Origin: Verrucomicrobia bacterium SCGC AAA164-M04 | Lineage (GTDB): Bacteria > Verrucomicrobiota > Verrucomicrobiae > Verrucomicrobiales > Akkermansiaceae | Direction of reading: 5' to 3' | NCBI GenBank assembly: GCA_000383735.1 | Contig: KB912069.1 | Location: 100,051-164,050, forward strand | Length of the DNA stretch: 64,000 nt | Shown: piece after piece, positions 7,069-15,067 of the stretch | How positions within the stretch are numbered: position 1 is the first letter of the stretch | Layout of the letters: each line of letters opens with the position of its first letter | The notes under the pieces: model-generated | What the model was told of the DNA's origin: nothing | The model's database searches: none | The model's input: only the letters and a program-made list of their open reading frames with translations | Made by a program: the position numbers and the translations under genes

Positions 7069-7491
7069 TAAGTTATCGAATTATTGTTCACGTTTCGGAG
7101 CCAAAGAAGAACTGAGTGAGGTTTGTAGACATCGCGAAAAAACAAAACCGCCAAAAATTGCTTCTTGCCCCTTGCGGAGCAAAAGCGAGCGTGCTTGTAT
7201 ATTCCCGACCCCGCGGTAAGGAAAATTTCTTCCGAGCGAGCTTCTGCAAGTTAGAGTTGGTCAACTTTCTTGGGAGCGCGGGATTTAGTCCCATTAAGTT
7301 AGACCCTAGCCCTTCGGGGACCAGTAAAAGCCCCACAGATGGCAGGTGGGGTGAGCAGTTGAGGTGTAAGTCCTATTAAAAGTATCCGCGCCGCTCTCCT
7401 ACTGGTATGGGGCATTTGGCGATTAGGTTCACTTGCTTCAACAGCGACCGGCCAGTTTGAGAGCTTCAATGTCGGGAGCTTTCAACGAACA
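7069..7491. other. Noncoding stretch with several stem-loops
   Basis: I see no convincing gene. The stretch can form hairpins such as CCCCAC...GTGGGG near 7332-7352 and CCCTAGCCCTTCGGGG near 7307-7321, spaced like those of a structured RNA. An 87-codon frame (7116-7379) crosses it but is rich in Arg, Ser, Gly and Pro, with no domain signs. It may contain a promoter for the replication genes, a small RNA, or part of a replication control region. Confidence 0.4.
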
Positions 7492-7749
7492 ATGTATGAA
7501 CAAGGCCCTAGATGGGCGCCAATAAAGACGGCCGCTAAATATAGCGGGTTATCAGAACGCCACCTCTACAATGCGATTGCAGATGGCCTAATTCGTTCGT
7601 CGCTCGTGAAGCGACCAAATGCAAGTAGAGGACGACGTTTGATCGACCTCCACTCGTTGGATTCATGGATTGAAACAGGTCTCATGCAAATGGGTCCCGC
7701 ACCCTGTATCCCGAATCCTGAAATTCAAACCGGAAAGGAGGCATCATGA
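7492..7749 (+). CDS. Small helix-turn-helix protein (excisionase/AlpA-like)
   Basis: The 85-residue product has a winged-helix/HTH core of the MerR/excisionase type: 'IKTAAKYSGLSERHLYNAIADGLI' (split here as helix, turn, recognition helix) and then 'R-G-R-R-L-I-D-L-x-S-L-D-x-W-I', the wing plus final helix typical of AlpA- and Xis-like proteins. It could act as the element's excision factor or as a regulator of the replication genes. Its stop overlaps the start of the next gene (ATGA), so the two are translationally coupled. Confidence 0.75.
   Translation: MYEQGPRWAPIKTAAKYSGLSERHLYNAIADGLIRSSLVKRPNASRGRRLIDLHSLDSWIETGLMQMGPAPCIPNPEIQTGKEAS
7734..7741 (+). promoter_or_regulatory. Strong Shine-Dalgarno for the primase gene
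   Basis: AAAGGAGG lies four bases before ATG 7746. Most genes in this window lack such a strong site, so it stands out and confirms the start. Confidence 0.7.
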
Positions 7750-8714
7750 GCCGCAATCGCTTTCCAAAGGAATGGCGTCGGATTCTTAGTTTAGATTGGA
7801 AACCAGTCTACGAGGCTCCATTACATGGGGTTCACAATTCACTCTTCGCGTTTGCCTGTTGGGCAGCCGAAGAGGGATTCACCGAATCAGAAACCGAGGC
7901 CTTTATTCGAGATGGGATTCAGCGTTTCGGCGTGAGACGTCCTGTCGATGACTACGAGATCAGGACCCAGATCAGGGACGGCTTTTTCAAGGTCAATAGC
8001 GGTTCAGCTATCATTGCAGCCACTCCCCGCCATAAAGCCCGTTATAGCGAATCTGCAGCGAAGAAAGCCTATGAAACGTATCGAGCGACTGAAGGGGATC
8101 TAAGAGCATTAAGCACGGCGTCGCTCCCCCAAGACAGTGCTTCATTCTTAGAGGCCATTTTCTTCCCTGATGATTGGGTGAATCTTGGGTTCTCCAAAAA
8201 GAGAACAACCACGCTTACCCTATCAGACTGGCTGGCTAGGCCAGACTTCGATAAGACGGAGTTCCTTGTTCCGAATAGAATGACTAGCAAAGTTGGCATC
8301 ACTACCAGCGGGAAAACAGGTCGCCCTCGAACACAGAACAACACCTCGCCTCGTAAGTGGGTCATCCTTGACTTCGATACCCCACCTAAAGAATGGCAAC
8401 CCTCACTTATGATGGAGCTTGCAACCTTCTGCGGTGATCTACCCGCTTTGATCCTCTCTACGGGAAATAGAGGCTACCATGGCTGGTTTTGTATCAATGG
8501 CGCATCAACTAAAGCGGTCACTGATTTTGAAAACAAAGCAATAAAACTAGGAGCAGATCGAGTCTTTATGGGTGAGCAATCCCGAATGCAACTCTGTCGG
8601 TTACCCCAAGCAATCCGCAAAGAGAACGACAAGAAGCAAGAGATCATTATGTGGAACCCTTCCGTCATCGAACACCCACATCCAAATAAGACAGTCAACT
8701 CAAACTCCAACTAA
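7746..8714 (+). CDS. Primase-like protein (archaeo-eukaryotic primase type)
   Basis: The 322-residue product has, in its C-terminal half, the three motifs expected of an AEP/PrimPol catalytic core: Asp209-x-Asp211 in WVILDFD, His245 in RGYHGWF, and Arg285 in CRLPQAIRK (the RLP motif). The order and spacing fit AEP enzymes, which make primers for DNA replication. The N-terminal part (about 1-90) is helical with no clear match. Together with the helicase that follows 8 bases later, it would form a split version of the fused primase-helicase proteins of P4-like satellites and plasmids. The assignment rests on motifs only. Confidence 0.75.
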   Translation: MSRNRFPKEWRRILSLDWKPVYEAPLHGVHNSLFAFACWAAEEGFTESETEAFIRDGIQRFGVRRPVDDYEIRTQIRDGFFKVNSGSAIIAATPRHKARYSESAAKKAYETYRATEGDLRALSTASLPQDSASFLEAIFFPDDWVNLGFSKKRTTTLTLSDWLARPDFDKTEFLVPNRMTSKVGITTSGKTGRPRTQNNTSPRKWVILDFDTPPKEWQPSLMMELATFCGDLPALILSTGNRGYHGWFCINGASTKAVTDFENKAIKLGADRVFMGEQSRMQLCRLPQAIRKENDKKQEIIMWNPSVIEHPHPNKTVNSNSN

Positions 8715-8722
8715 ACCAACCA

Positions 8723-10189
8723 ATGAACAAACTAGATAACAAAGAAGAAATAATCGGTGAAATTATCGGTGAACTCAGTGACCAAGACTTCTTAGTTTGC
8801 ACAGAAGGCAAAGAACGCTTTTGGAATACTAATGGGCACTACAATGATATGAGCAAACAAAGAACAATTGCCGTCTTAAAACATGAAATCTTCGAACGAT
8901 ATGACTTAAAGATGAAACGGTTTAAGTCGGATCCCCCTCCGTGGAAAGAAGGTGAGCCTCATGGAATTGCTCTATTTGTCATAGAGAAAGTCTTGACTAA
9001 AAATGCTGTAAAGGAGGCCCTTGAACACATGCCTGGTTGGCCAACAGGAATAACAGAATGGGATGACGAAAGATTCCTAGTTCGAAGAGGCCTAACACCG
9101 GTAACACCTCAAAAAGGGAACTGGAAAGAACTTAGAACGATGATCGAAACCTTCTTCGGGAGCTACACTGAAGATCCTCATTACGAGATTCAAATTCATG
9201 CATTTTATTGCCTCCTTCGGATGAAGCTCCTTCAAATGAGTTCATCGAACAACGATCGAGGGCTTGGACCAATGCTCGTTTTGATGAGTGAAGCCAATAC
9301 AGGTAAATCTTTTCTCATGCGCCTTATAGCTCTTCTGCTAGGAGGCACAGAGCGAACAGTCGATCCCTCCAAGGAGAAAAACGGCTGGTCTGACTCTTGT
9401 CTCTCTTCGCCTGTGATTTTCTACGACGAAGCATCCCGAGAAGAATTTGATTTCTCAAGTGGAATGAATCGGGAGAAATTCGCCGAGTTCTTCAAAGGGA
9501 TGGAGTATTCAACCCACGCTGAAATCGCAAGACGCGGTTACACAGCAAGAAGTTGGCCGGCTGTCTGGCTTTGGGCGAGAGCCTTAAACACAAATTCCCG
9601 AGCGGCAATTCTTCAGACTCCAATTCCCGATGAAAACGCAATGGAGGACAAACTCATCTTGGCCCGTGTCTATCGTGCTGAAATGCCCTACCCTAATAAG
9701 GAAGACTCAGAAACGAGAGCCAAACGGTTAAACCTATTAAAAGACCAATTACCGGCATTCTCATATTGGCTTCTAAACGAGTTTCCTAATGAGATGGTTG
9801 ACGATTATCTTCGTGATCCAGACGGGAAACCTTATCGGAACGAAGCCCACCCATCAATTCATCCTGATGTTCTTGAGGTTCTAACAAGCAGTGAGAACGA
9901 TTCAGCAAAATCCATCACCGTGGAAAACTACCTCAAGGCCTGTTCTGTTGAAGGACTATTCACAGCAGGACAGCTTCTTGCGGAGGCAAATCGCCTCGCT
10001 AGTGACATCGACTCATTGGCACCCGAACCAAAAGCATTGATGAAAATGTTTAAGAGCGGCTTATCTCTGGGGAGGACACTCTCTCAAATGACCAACGATC
10101 CGAGTTCGGGCATCACGAGACATGCTTCGGGAAACACGAATCGGTATGAGTATGAACCTCTGGTGAACGAGGATACAGCCGCGGCCTAA
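8723..10189 (+). CDS. SF3-type replicative helicase (P4-primase C-terminal type)
   Basis: The 488-residue product carries a Walker A variant SEANTGKS (Lys195), a Walker B VIFYDEA (Asp235, Glu236), and the later Asn-rich sensor segment (ARALNTNSRAAI) of D5/P4-type superfamily 3 helicases. These hexamers melt and unwind an origin, usually with a linked primase, here the gene just upstream. No primase motifs are in its own N-terminus. A strong terminator follows the stop, and beyond it lies the first of two inverted-repeat elements that could be its target. Confidence 0.85.
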   Translation: MNKLDNKEEIIGEIIGELSDQDFLVCTEGKERFWNTNGHYNDMSKQRTIAVLKHEIFERYDLKMKRFKSDPPPWKEGEPHGIALFVIEKVLTKNAVKEALEHMPGWPTGITEWDDERFLVRRGLTPVTPQKGNWKELRTMIETFFGSYTEDPHYEIQIHAFYCLLRMKLLQMSSSNNDRGLGPMLVLMSEANTGKSFLMRLIALLLGGTERTVDPSKEKNGWSDSCLSSPVIFYDEASREEFDFSSGMNREKFAEFFKGMEYSTHAEIARRGYTARSWPAVWLWARALNTNSRAAILQTPIPDENAMEDKLILARVYRAEMPYPNKEDSETRAKRLNLLKDQLPAFSYWLLNEFPNEMVDDYLRDPDGKPYRNEAHPSIHPDVLEVLTSSENDSAKSITVENYLKACSVEGLFTAGQLLAEANRLASDIDSLAPEPKALMKMFKSGLSLGRTLSQMTNDPSSGITRHASGNTNRYEYEPLVNEDTAAA

Positions 10190-10211
10190 AAGAGAACTTA
10201 CCGCTTTCTCC

Positions 10212-10245
10212 AAGCCTTCACACCCCCGAGGTGTGAAGGCTTTTT
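10212..10245 (+). terminator. Strong Rho-independent terminator after the helicase gene
   Basis: A perfect 13-bp stem (AAGCCTTCACACC with GGTGTGAAGGCTT) closes a 5-base loop and is followed by TTTTT. It ends the HTH-primase-helicase operon. Confidence 0.9.
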
Positions 10246-10253
10246 ACTTCGGG

Positions 10254-10359
10254 GCGGTAGTAGTAGTTCTCTAGCTGAGGTGCTTTTTCTCCGAGTTGAG
10301 GGTTATAACCCTAAAAACAAAGAATAAATTCTACTCTAAAAAACTACTACTACTACCGC
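10254..10359. repeat. Inverted-repeat element, copy 1 (candidate origin or recombination site)
   Basis: The ends GCGGTAGTAGTAGTT and AACTACTACTACTACCGC are inverted repeats. Inside lie the 14-bp perfect palindrome AGGGTTATAACCCT (10299-10312) and an AT-rich stretch. A second copy is at 13447-13550, in the same direction, with a 35-base identical core. The flanking sequences differ. The structure could be a helicase-loaded origin, a recombination site or a MITE-like element. Confidence 0.85.
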
Positions 10360-10661
10360 CTACCCCCGAAGAAGAGGGTATGCAAATTAAACACCAGCGT
10401 GTTTACGCCCCCTCCGCCCCCGCCCAGCAGATGCGTGATGCTGCTCGCAGTTTGGCCCGTAACGCCTATCTCTTACCCTCTACCCTTCCCATTGATAATC
10501 TCCACCCATTCTCCTTGAATCACGCTCCCTGAACCCCTCCCCTGCACCTTGAGGAAAACATCCTATCCTGAACCCTGATTCCTGAAACTTGAGACAGGAG
10601 CCATGATACAGGATGCAGGTTTAAAGATTGGTAACCGAATCCCTGCCCGCTAACCTGTCGC
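10360..10661. other. Noncoding stretch before the cargo genes
   Basis: No gene is supported. A 78-codon frame begins inside the repeat at 10296 and runs on to 10532, but it has low-complexity content and no start signal. Words such as GATACAGG (10605-10612) and CCCTGATTCCTGAA (10573 onward) recur in the iteron-like region at 13090-13440. Confidence 0.45.
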
Positions 10662-11093
10662 ATGGTCTATCAGTATCAATGCAACGAGTGCAAACTCAAC
10701 TTCAGCATTGGTTGGTATCATTACGGGGGTGGATTACCTTATCACGCCGAGACCCAACTCGTCTGCACCGCCTGTGGTGTCATGCACAGTATTCAACACG
10801 CCACCGGTTCTACTTGGTTTCAAAGGCTACGTGGGAACATTACAGTTGATAGGATGCGCGTCCAATCAGAGCCGCTAATTGATCCTCCCAAACCGGATAA
10901 TCCAATGGATTTATTTCTCCCCGACAGTTGGACAGGAGACGAGCCGACTGGTGGCGTAGAGGATTTTTCTAAACTCTCCTGTATGCATTGTCACTCAGAG
11001 GGAACTCTCATAAACGAGTGGCCTAAGGAAGGCGCGCCTTGCCCGAATTGTGAAAAGACAATCCCGCCATCAAGATCATATTTTATAACCTAA
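10662..11093 (+). CDS. Double zinc-ribbon protein, unknown function
   Basis: The 143-residue product has four CxxC pairs: CNEC (residue 8), CTAC (about 36), CMHC (about 107) and CPNC (about 126). They are arranged as two separate zinc ribbons joined by a Pro/Asp-rich linker. No signal peptide is present, so it is probably cytoplasmic. Zinc-ribbon proteins of this size often bind nucleic acid or protein. It is the first gene of the segment enclosed by the two inverted-repeat elements. I do not recognise a named family. Confidence 0.65.
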   Translation: MVYQYQCNECKLNFSIGWYHYGGGLPYHAETQLVCTACGVMHSIQHATGSTWFQRLRGNITVDRMRVQSEPLIDPPKPDNPMDLFLPDSWTGDEPTGGVEDFSKLSCMHCHSEGTLINEWPKEGAPCPNCEKTIPPSRSYFIT

Positions 11094-11120
11094 TCGACCG
11101 ACTGCCGATTAAACGATCTC

Positions 11121-11768
11121 ATGCGCACGCTACTGCTATTCTTAAGCCTCTTTATCCTCACGGGATGCAAAGACACCCCGCCGGTAAACACGCCGCGAGA
11201 GGCTCCCGTAGAGTCCCTTAATGCGAGCGAATACACGACTGTTCTAGCGCCGTTAATTGATCCCGCAAAGCTCGACACGCTCAAAGGAAAACGAGCCGCC
11301 ACACCACGATTGCGTAAAGCCTGTTACTGGCTCCAGATGGCCCATACAGCCGGTTTTGATATCGGCGAGATTATCGACCAAGCACACGCCCAAACAGGCC
11401 CACACGAGCCTAAGAGAGCCAAGGCGCAACGTGAATCCCTTATCCGGAACCGTTTAATCCTTGAACGCTTAGGATGCGTAGATGAGGCCGGCATGATTAA
11501 GCTCAGAAAAGGCAACGCACCGACTATCACGAAGGGGCCATACGCCGGCGAGATCGTCACTGGTGACCACATCATACCGAGATCGGTCTGTCCGGAATTA
11601 GACAACGCACTCTACAACCTTGAGATGATGCCGTTAACGCTCAACCAGAAGAAGAGCGCAAAGATTGGGCAAAGGCAAATCGACCTTGCACGTCGCTGGA
11701 ATCAGGATGGATTACTCAGCGATGAGGGGTTAGGGGCCGTCTTGAGAACCAGCCGCACAAGCCGGTGA
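11121..11768 (+). CDS. Lipoprotein with an HNH nuclease motif
   Basis: The 215-residue product starts with a lipoprotein signal (LTGC, lipidated cysteine 16). A helical region is followed, at about residues 145-180, by GDHIIPRS (Asp149, His150) and ALYNLEMM (Asn166) with NQKKSAKI. That is the His-Asn-(His/Asn) pattern of HNH endonucleases, here without zinc-binding cysteines. A DNase anchored outside the cytoplasm could degrade incoming or extracellular DNA, or feed on it. The first 20 codons are almost identical to the tiny lipoprotein at 1422, outside the element. The nuclease call is by motif. Confidence 0.75.
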   Translation: MRTLLLFLSLFILTGCKDTPPVNTPREAPVESLNASEYTTVLAPLIDPAKLDTLKGKRAATPRLRKACYWLQMAHTAGFDIGEIIDQAHAQTGPHEPKRAKAQRESLIRNRLILERLGCVDEAGMIKLRKGNAPTITKGPYAGEIVTGDHIIPRSVCPELDNALYNLEMMPLTLNQKKSAKIGQRQIDLARRWNQDGLLSDEGLGAVLRTSRTSR

Positions 11769-11816
11769 GCTTTACACGTTCCCCTGCCTCCGAACATGTG
11801 GTAAGGCTGCCGCATC

Positions 11817-13013
11817 ATGAAGCCAATCCAAGCCCTTCTCGCGCTCTTTGCATTCGCATTCCTGCCTCTCCACGCTGCCAGTTTAGATGACCTGACGTGG
11901 ACCACGACTGCCGGAGAAGTCACCATCACCGATTGTAATGAAGCCGCCACCGGCGAGCTAATCATTCCAGACACCATTGAAGGCAAACCTGTCACCAGCA
12001 TCGGGGGGCAAGCCTTCTCTAACTGCACCAGCCTGACGAGCATCACGATTCCTGATGGCGTCACTAGTATCGGGGAGGGTGCCTTCTACGACTGCAACAG
12101 CCTGACAAGCATCACGATTGGTAATGGCGTCACCAGCATCGGGGATTTCGCCTTCTACGAATGCACCAGCCTGACGAGCATCACGATTCCTGATGGCGTC
12201 ACCAGCATCGGGGGGCAAGCCTTCCGTGACTGCACCAACCTGACGAGCATCACGATTCCTGATGGCGTCACCAGCATCGGGTTTGCTGCCTTCTACAACT
12301 GCAGCAGCCTGACGAGCATCACGATTCCCAATAGCGTCACCAGCATCGGGGATTGGGCCTTCCGTGACTGCACCAACCTGACGAGCATCACGATCCCTGA
12401 TAGCGTCACCAGCATCGGGGAAAGCGCCTTCGACAGCTGCACCAGCCTGACGAGCATCACGATTCCTGATGGCGTCACCAGCATCGGGTTTGCTGCCTTC
12501 TACAAATGCACCAGCCTGACGAGCATCACGATTCCTGACAGCGTCACCAGCATCGGGAGTAACGCCTTCAAGAATAGTCCGGCGGTGATTACTATTAGGG
12601 AGGATACGCAAATCGCTCAACTTCAGGCGCAGCTTGCACAGATGACAGCAGAACGCGATGCCCGCCCCACTGCCGAACAACTCGCCTCTGTCGAAGCAGA
12701 ACGCGACGCCCGCCCCACTGCCGAGCAACTTGCCACCGTTGAAGCAGAACGCGATACTCGTTTCACCGAAGACCAAATTCGCACCATGTCAGTGGATCAC
12801 ACCGTTGGGCAAAATGAGGCAGGCAACATGCAGGTGAAAATCGCATTCGTCCAATCGACCGATCTAAACACCTACATACCCTTCACCGTGACCCCTGATT
12901 CATTGTCCGTGGTCGACGGCAAGATCTGCATGGAATTCCCCCCATCAGATGCTGAGAACTTCTTCTTCCGCTTCGGATTCCATAACCCTGAACCCGCTAT
13001 AGTAGTTCAGTGA
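11817..13013 (+). CDS. BspA-type leucine-rich repeat protein, secreted
   Basis: The 398-residue product has a Sec signal peptide (ALLALFAFAFLPLHAA), then at least eight 23-residue LRR_5 repeats of the form LTSITIPDGVTSIGxxAFxxC (residues about 70-255). A helical segment with two 18-residue repeats (AERDARPTAEQL) follows, then a C-terminal domain with STDLNTYIPF and the ending FFFRFGF. LRR_5/BspA proteins are surface adhesins or binding scaffolds. The repeats are nearly identical in DNA, showing recent expansion or homogenisation. It is the last cargo gene. The partner is unknown. Confidence 0.88.
   Translation: MKPIQALLALFAFAFLPLHAASLDDLTWTTTAGEVTITDCNEAATGELIIPDTIEGKPVTSIGGQAFSNCTSLTSITIPDGVTSIGEGAFYDCNSLTSITIGNGVTSIGDFAFYECTSLTSITIPDGVTSIGGQAFRDCTNLTSITIPDGVTSIGFAAFYNCSSLTSITIPNSVTSIGDWAFRDCTNLTSITIPDSVTSIGESAFDSCTSLTSITIPDGVTSIGFAAFYKCTSLTSITIPDSVTSIGSNAFKNSPAVITIREDTQIAQLQAQLAQMTAERDARPTAEQLASVEAERDARPTAEQLATVEAERDTRFTEDQIRTMSVDHTVGQNEAGNMQVKIAFVQSTDLNTYIPFTVTPDSLSVVDGKICMEFPPSDAENFFFRFGFHNPEPAIVVQ
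12029..12580. repeat. 69-bp tandem repeat array within the BspA-type gene
   Basis: About eight direct copies of a 69-base unit occur, each containing AGCCTGACGAGCATCACGAT and GCGTCACCAGCATCGGG with little change. Variation is concentrated in the stretch coding for the residues before and after 'AF'. Such arrays change copy number by recombination or slippage. Confidence 0.9.
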
Positions 13014-13042
13014 AAAATGATTCGGGCAATCCAACTGCAATC

Positions 13043-13078
13043 AAAACCCGCTTTGCTTTTTCAGCTGGCGGGTTTTTC
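13043..13078 (+). terminator. Rho-independent terminator after the BspA-type gene
   Basis: AAAACCCGC pairs with GCGGGTTTT, with TTTTT immediately following. It lies 30 bases after the stop. Confidence 0.75.
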
Positions 13079-13089
13079 TTCGCACCCTG

Positions 13090-13440
13090 ATTCCTGTATC
13101 TTTTATCCCTGTTCCACTGATACATGGGTGCGGGCTTTCGTTAACTCAGATTTCTGCGAAGCGCTGCGAACGGCTTTGGGGATTTGGATTCAGAGATACG
13201 GTAACGAGTTTTAGTGATTCGCTGATCCCGATTCGGAGATACAGGGAAAAGGATACGGGGTTCAGCTCTTCTCTCGAAAGATACGGGAACTGCGGGCCTC
13301 CCCTACTCCGCCGACTGGCAGCTTTACCGCACCCTGATTCCCGAACCCTTTACCCTGAATCGGGAAACAGGGATACAGGGATTGGGTAAGGGGGAATCGG
13401 GAAGAGGAATCGAAGAATCAAGGAACAGGATACGGGGTGC
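13090..13440. repeat. Iteron-like cluster of GATAC(A/G)GG words
   Basis: GATAC followed by A/G and one or more G recurs at 13195, 13238, 13252, 13280, 13372 and 13429, with an inverted copy near 13094 and a variant near 13118. CCCTGATTC and CGGGAA words are interspersed. No gene is supported here. The cluster directly precedes the second inverted-repeat element and its AT-rich core, an arrangement seen at iteron-controlled origins. Spacing is irregular, so the call is tentative. Confidence 0.45.
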
Positions 13441-13446
13441 AGCGAG

Positions 13447-13550
13447 GCGGTAGTAGTAGTTCTCCGGTGAAGGTGCTTTTTCTCCGAGTTGAGGGTTATA
13501 ACCCTTAATAAATAAAAAATATTCTACTCTAAAAACTACTACTACTACCG
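13447..13550. repeat. Inverted-repeat element, copy 2 (candidate origin or recombination site)
   Basis: It has the same design as 10254-10359: GCGGTAGTAGTAGTT at one end, ACTACTACTACTACCG at the other, the palindrome AGGGTTATAACCCT (13492-13505), and a more AT-rich interior (TTAATAAATAAAAAATATTC). It lies near the right end of the element. Together the copies enclose the three cargo genes. Confidence 0.85.
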
Positions 13551-13796
13551 ACTACCACATACTCAATCTGCCTCCCCCTCGAAGTCCCCGCAGAAGAGAC
13601 CGATCAATTTTTTTTCTCAGCACCCTATTATATACAGACCAACCCACCTAAAAAACCGCACCCCCACCGGCGGCGTGTCTCCCCTTTCAACCACTCCCTT
13701 TTCCGAGATCCAGCGAAGGCCGATTCAGCAAAAGGTCTCGAGAATCACACCAATAAAATTGTGTTCACAGTAAGTGTTCACACTACGATTCTCCCA
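13551..13796. other. Right-end noncoding stretch of the element
   Basis: It holds no gene. At 13761-13786 are GTGTTCACA and AGTGTTCACACTAC, the right-end relatives of the arm-type words beside attL. The remainder is C-rich with no clear structure. Confidence 0.5.
13761..13786. promoter_or_regulatory. Putative integrase arm-type sites, right end
   Basis: GTGTTCACA and AGTGTTCACACTAC match the repeated words at 5827-5885 near the left end. They are about 10 bases from the direct repeat, in the position expected for arm sites. Confidence 0.55.
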
Positions 13797-13917
<121 letters not shown>

Positions 13918-14023
13918 ATTTTGTAACCACCCCCTTCGGGGCGGGCGGAAGCTAGGTCGATCCGACGAAGACTTCAAGGATTATTTGGCAAAATTGTATT
14001 GATTCGCTAAGACAGCCTCGCCC

Positions 14024-14899
14024 ATGCCCCTTCCGGTTCAATCCCCAGCCCCTCTCTCGCTCTCCCAGTGGCAGGAATCAGCGAAGCGCCACCGCCAAGA
14101 AGTAGAGAAAATCACAATCCCGATGCGTGCCCGGAAATCAAGGGGCGAAAAACACCCGGTCTACGATTTTTTACATACCTATTATTCATTTCCTTTGGGC
14201 CGGCTCGAAAGGTGGCATCCCGGGTTTGGGGTCCCCCTCGAAATTGATCAAACGATCAAGCTACCAGAAAAATATTATTTTACAGAAAATTGCATCGCCT
14301 GGATTGATTCGGAAAAACTCACATCCAAAACCCAAGAAAGAATTCAACGGATCCATCAGTTGCTGACTCTCACCCAGTCCCGCCCACCTAACTTTTCATG
14401 CCACGGGCTCCACGAATGGGCCATGGTTTACTCCGGTTCCGACGTTCGGCATCACGAGAGCGCGCCACTTCGGCTACCACAATCTAGAATCGACGAGCTA
14501 GTTTCTAGTCGGCCACTCTGCTGCTCACATTTTGATGCCTTCCGATTTTTTGCACCAGATACGATACTACTTAATCGCTTCACTCCTACCCTCCTAACGC
14601 GAGAAGATCACGAACAGCCAGGCTGTATCCACGCCAATATGGATCTTTATAAATGGGCCTACAAAAGCTCTCCGTGGATCTCGTCCGACTTCCTTCGAAA
14701 AACCCTCTTTTTTGCGATCGAGGCCCGGATTATCGACATGCGAGCGTCACCCTATGATCTTTTGGAATACGGCTACTCTCCGATTCCCATCGAAACTACG
14801 GAAGGCCGACGAGAATATGAGCGAGAACAAACCGGCCTGTATTGGAAAGGATTAGCATTACGGTCAGAATTGATAGCCGCCCTTGATAAAATCCTTTGA
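14024..14899 (+). CDS. Conserved protein of a family often labelled 3-methyladenine DNA glycosylase
   Basis: The 291-residue product contains conserved stretches I recognise from a widespread family: HPVYDFLHTYYSFPLGRL, RWHPGFGV, CHGLHEWAMVY, HFDAFRFF, QPGCIHANMDLYKWAYK and DMRASPYDL. Databases often name it 3-methyladenine DNA glycosylase, but I know of no biochemical proof and see no helix-hairpin-helix. The many invariant His, Asp and Arg residues suggest an enzyme. It is a soluble protein, outside the integrated element and next to the tRNA, and stands alone. Family membership is firm; the activity is not. Confidence 0.75.
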   Translation: MPLPVQSPAPLSLSQWQESAKRHRQEVEKITIPMRARKSRGEKHPVYDFLHTYYSFPLGRLERWHPGFGVPLEIDQTIKLPEKYYFTENCIAWIDSEKLTSKTQERIQRIHQLLTLTQSRPPNFSCHGLHEWAMVYSGSDVRHHESAPLRLPQSRIDELVSSRPLCCSHFDAFRFFAPDTILLNRFTPTLLTREDHEQPGCIHANMDLYKWAYKSSPWISSDFLRKTLFFAIEARIIDMRASPYDLLEYGYSPIPIETTEGRREYEREQTGLYWKGLALRSELIAALDKIL

Positions 14900-15067
14900 G
14901 CTTCATCAGTCGTGCATAATCCGATTCCGGAAAAGCGATTGCTCAAACCGGGAAAAAGCCCAAGCTTTGGTCAATCAGCAGATCAATGAGGTCGCTCAGA
15001 TCGAGGACTTCTCTCGCTAAGGTTCATTTAATGTTTCAAATTGAGTCATTTACGGCTTTCCTCGCGC

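Noticed and set aside
7116..7379. An 87-codon frame after the integrase
   Set aside because: It has no Shine-Dalgarno and no domain signs. Its overlap with predicted hairpins suggests noncoding sequence.
10296..10532. A 78-codon frame in the first inverted repeat
   Set aside because: It starts inside the repeat and crosses it with low-complexity residues. The second repeat copy lacks the same frame.
12029..12580. CRISPR-like array
   Set aside because: The repeats are in frame, the 'spacers' are only a few bases, and the product is a normal LRR protein. No cas genes are present.
11958..12776. A 272-codon minus-strand frame opposite the LRR gene
   Set aside because: It is a shadow of the 69-bp repeats, which lack stop codons in that frame. 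The translation is a repeated RDARQAGA pattern with no signal or fold.
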